DNA from: Baffinella frigidus
Taxonomy: Eukaryota > Cryptophyceae > Cryptomonadales > Baffinellaceae
Length of the DNA stretch: 11,359 nt
Assembly: GCA_026770585.1 (NCBI GenBank)
Contig: MU646652.1
Coordinates: 280,347 to 291,705, forward strand
Direction: 5' to 3'
The notes under the pieces are model-generated. The model was not told the DNA's origin. It ran no database searches and saw nothing but the letters and a program-made list of their open reading frames with translations. Positions 11,359 through 11,359 of the stretch are shown here, piece after piece (position 1 is the stretch's first letter; every line of letters begins with the position of its first letter). The position numbers and the translations under genes are program-made.

Positions 11359-11359
11359 G

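Overview
The window looks like nuclear DNA of a GC-rich, intron-bearing microbial eukaryote, probably an alga or related protist. Pointers are spliceosomal GT-AG introns in a gene with a mitochondrial targeting presequence, plant-type 7-bp telomere-like repeats (CCCTAAA and the variants CCCTACA, CCCTTCA, CCCTCAA), and many short non-coding elements with terminal inverted repeats (TIRs). There is no bacterial gene layout. I cannot name the species from sequence alone.

One gene is clear. A mitochondrial monothiol glutaredoxin of the Grx5 type lies on the + strand at 5810-10155 in five coding exons: 5810-6094, 6690-6767, 7789-7877, 8960-9010 and 10086-10155. Together they give 573 nt and 190 residues. 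All four introns are GT-AG, the reading phase is kept across every junction, and the GSH-binding Lys, CGFS, WPTIP and GGCD landmarks fall in order. Facing away from it is a less certain minus-strand gene start (5292 down to about 4885) of unknown function. The 0.5 kb between them may be a shared promoter region.

Positions 1-4880 hold no convincing gene. They contain a telomere-like array at the extreme left, a related minisatellite, an AT microsatellite and a dense, partly nested set of 90-210 bp TIR elements. I separate at least six families, labelled here by terminus: F1 TACAGGGG, F2 CCACGCC, F3 CCACTTAG, F4 TTCATCTCC, F5 TAGCTCTG, F6 CCACCAGCC and F9 CGGGRAC. One F2 copy can be compared with its empty site inside the window and shows a 2-bp target duplication. 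F1 copies are bounded by TA.

The glutaredoxin introns are about 0.6-1.1 kb each. They are filled with the same element families, degenerate telomere-like repeats, an inverted-repeat unit with an internal minisatellite, and several imperfect copies of the gene's own exon-intron junctions. Exon 5 also has degraded tandem remnants downstream. From 10156 to the right edge there are further repeats, a palindromic 42-bp tandem repeat and perhaps the last few codons of a gene entering from the right on the minus strand.
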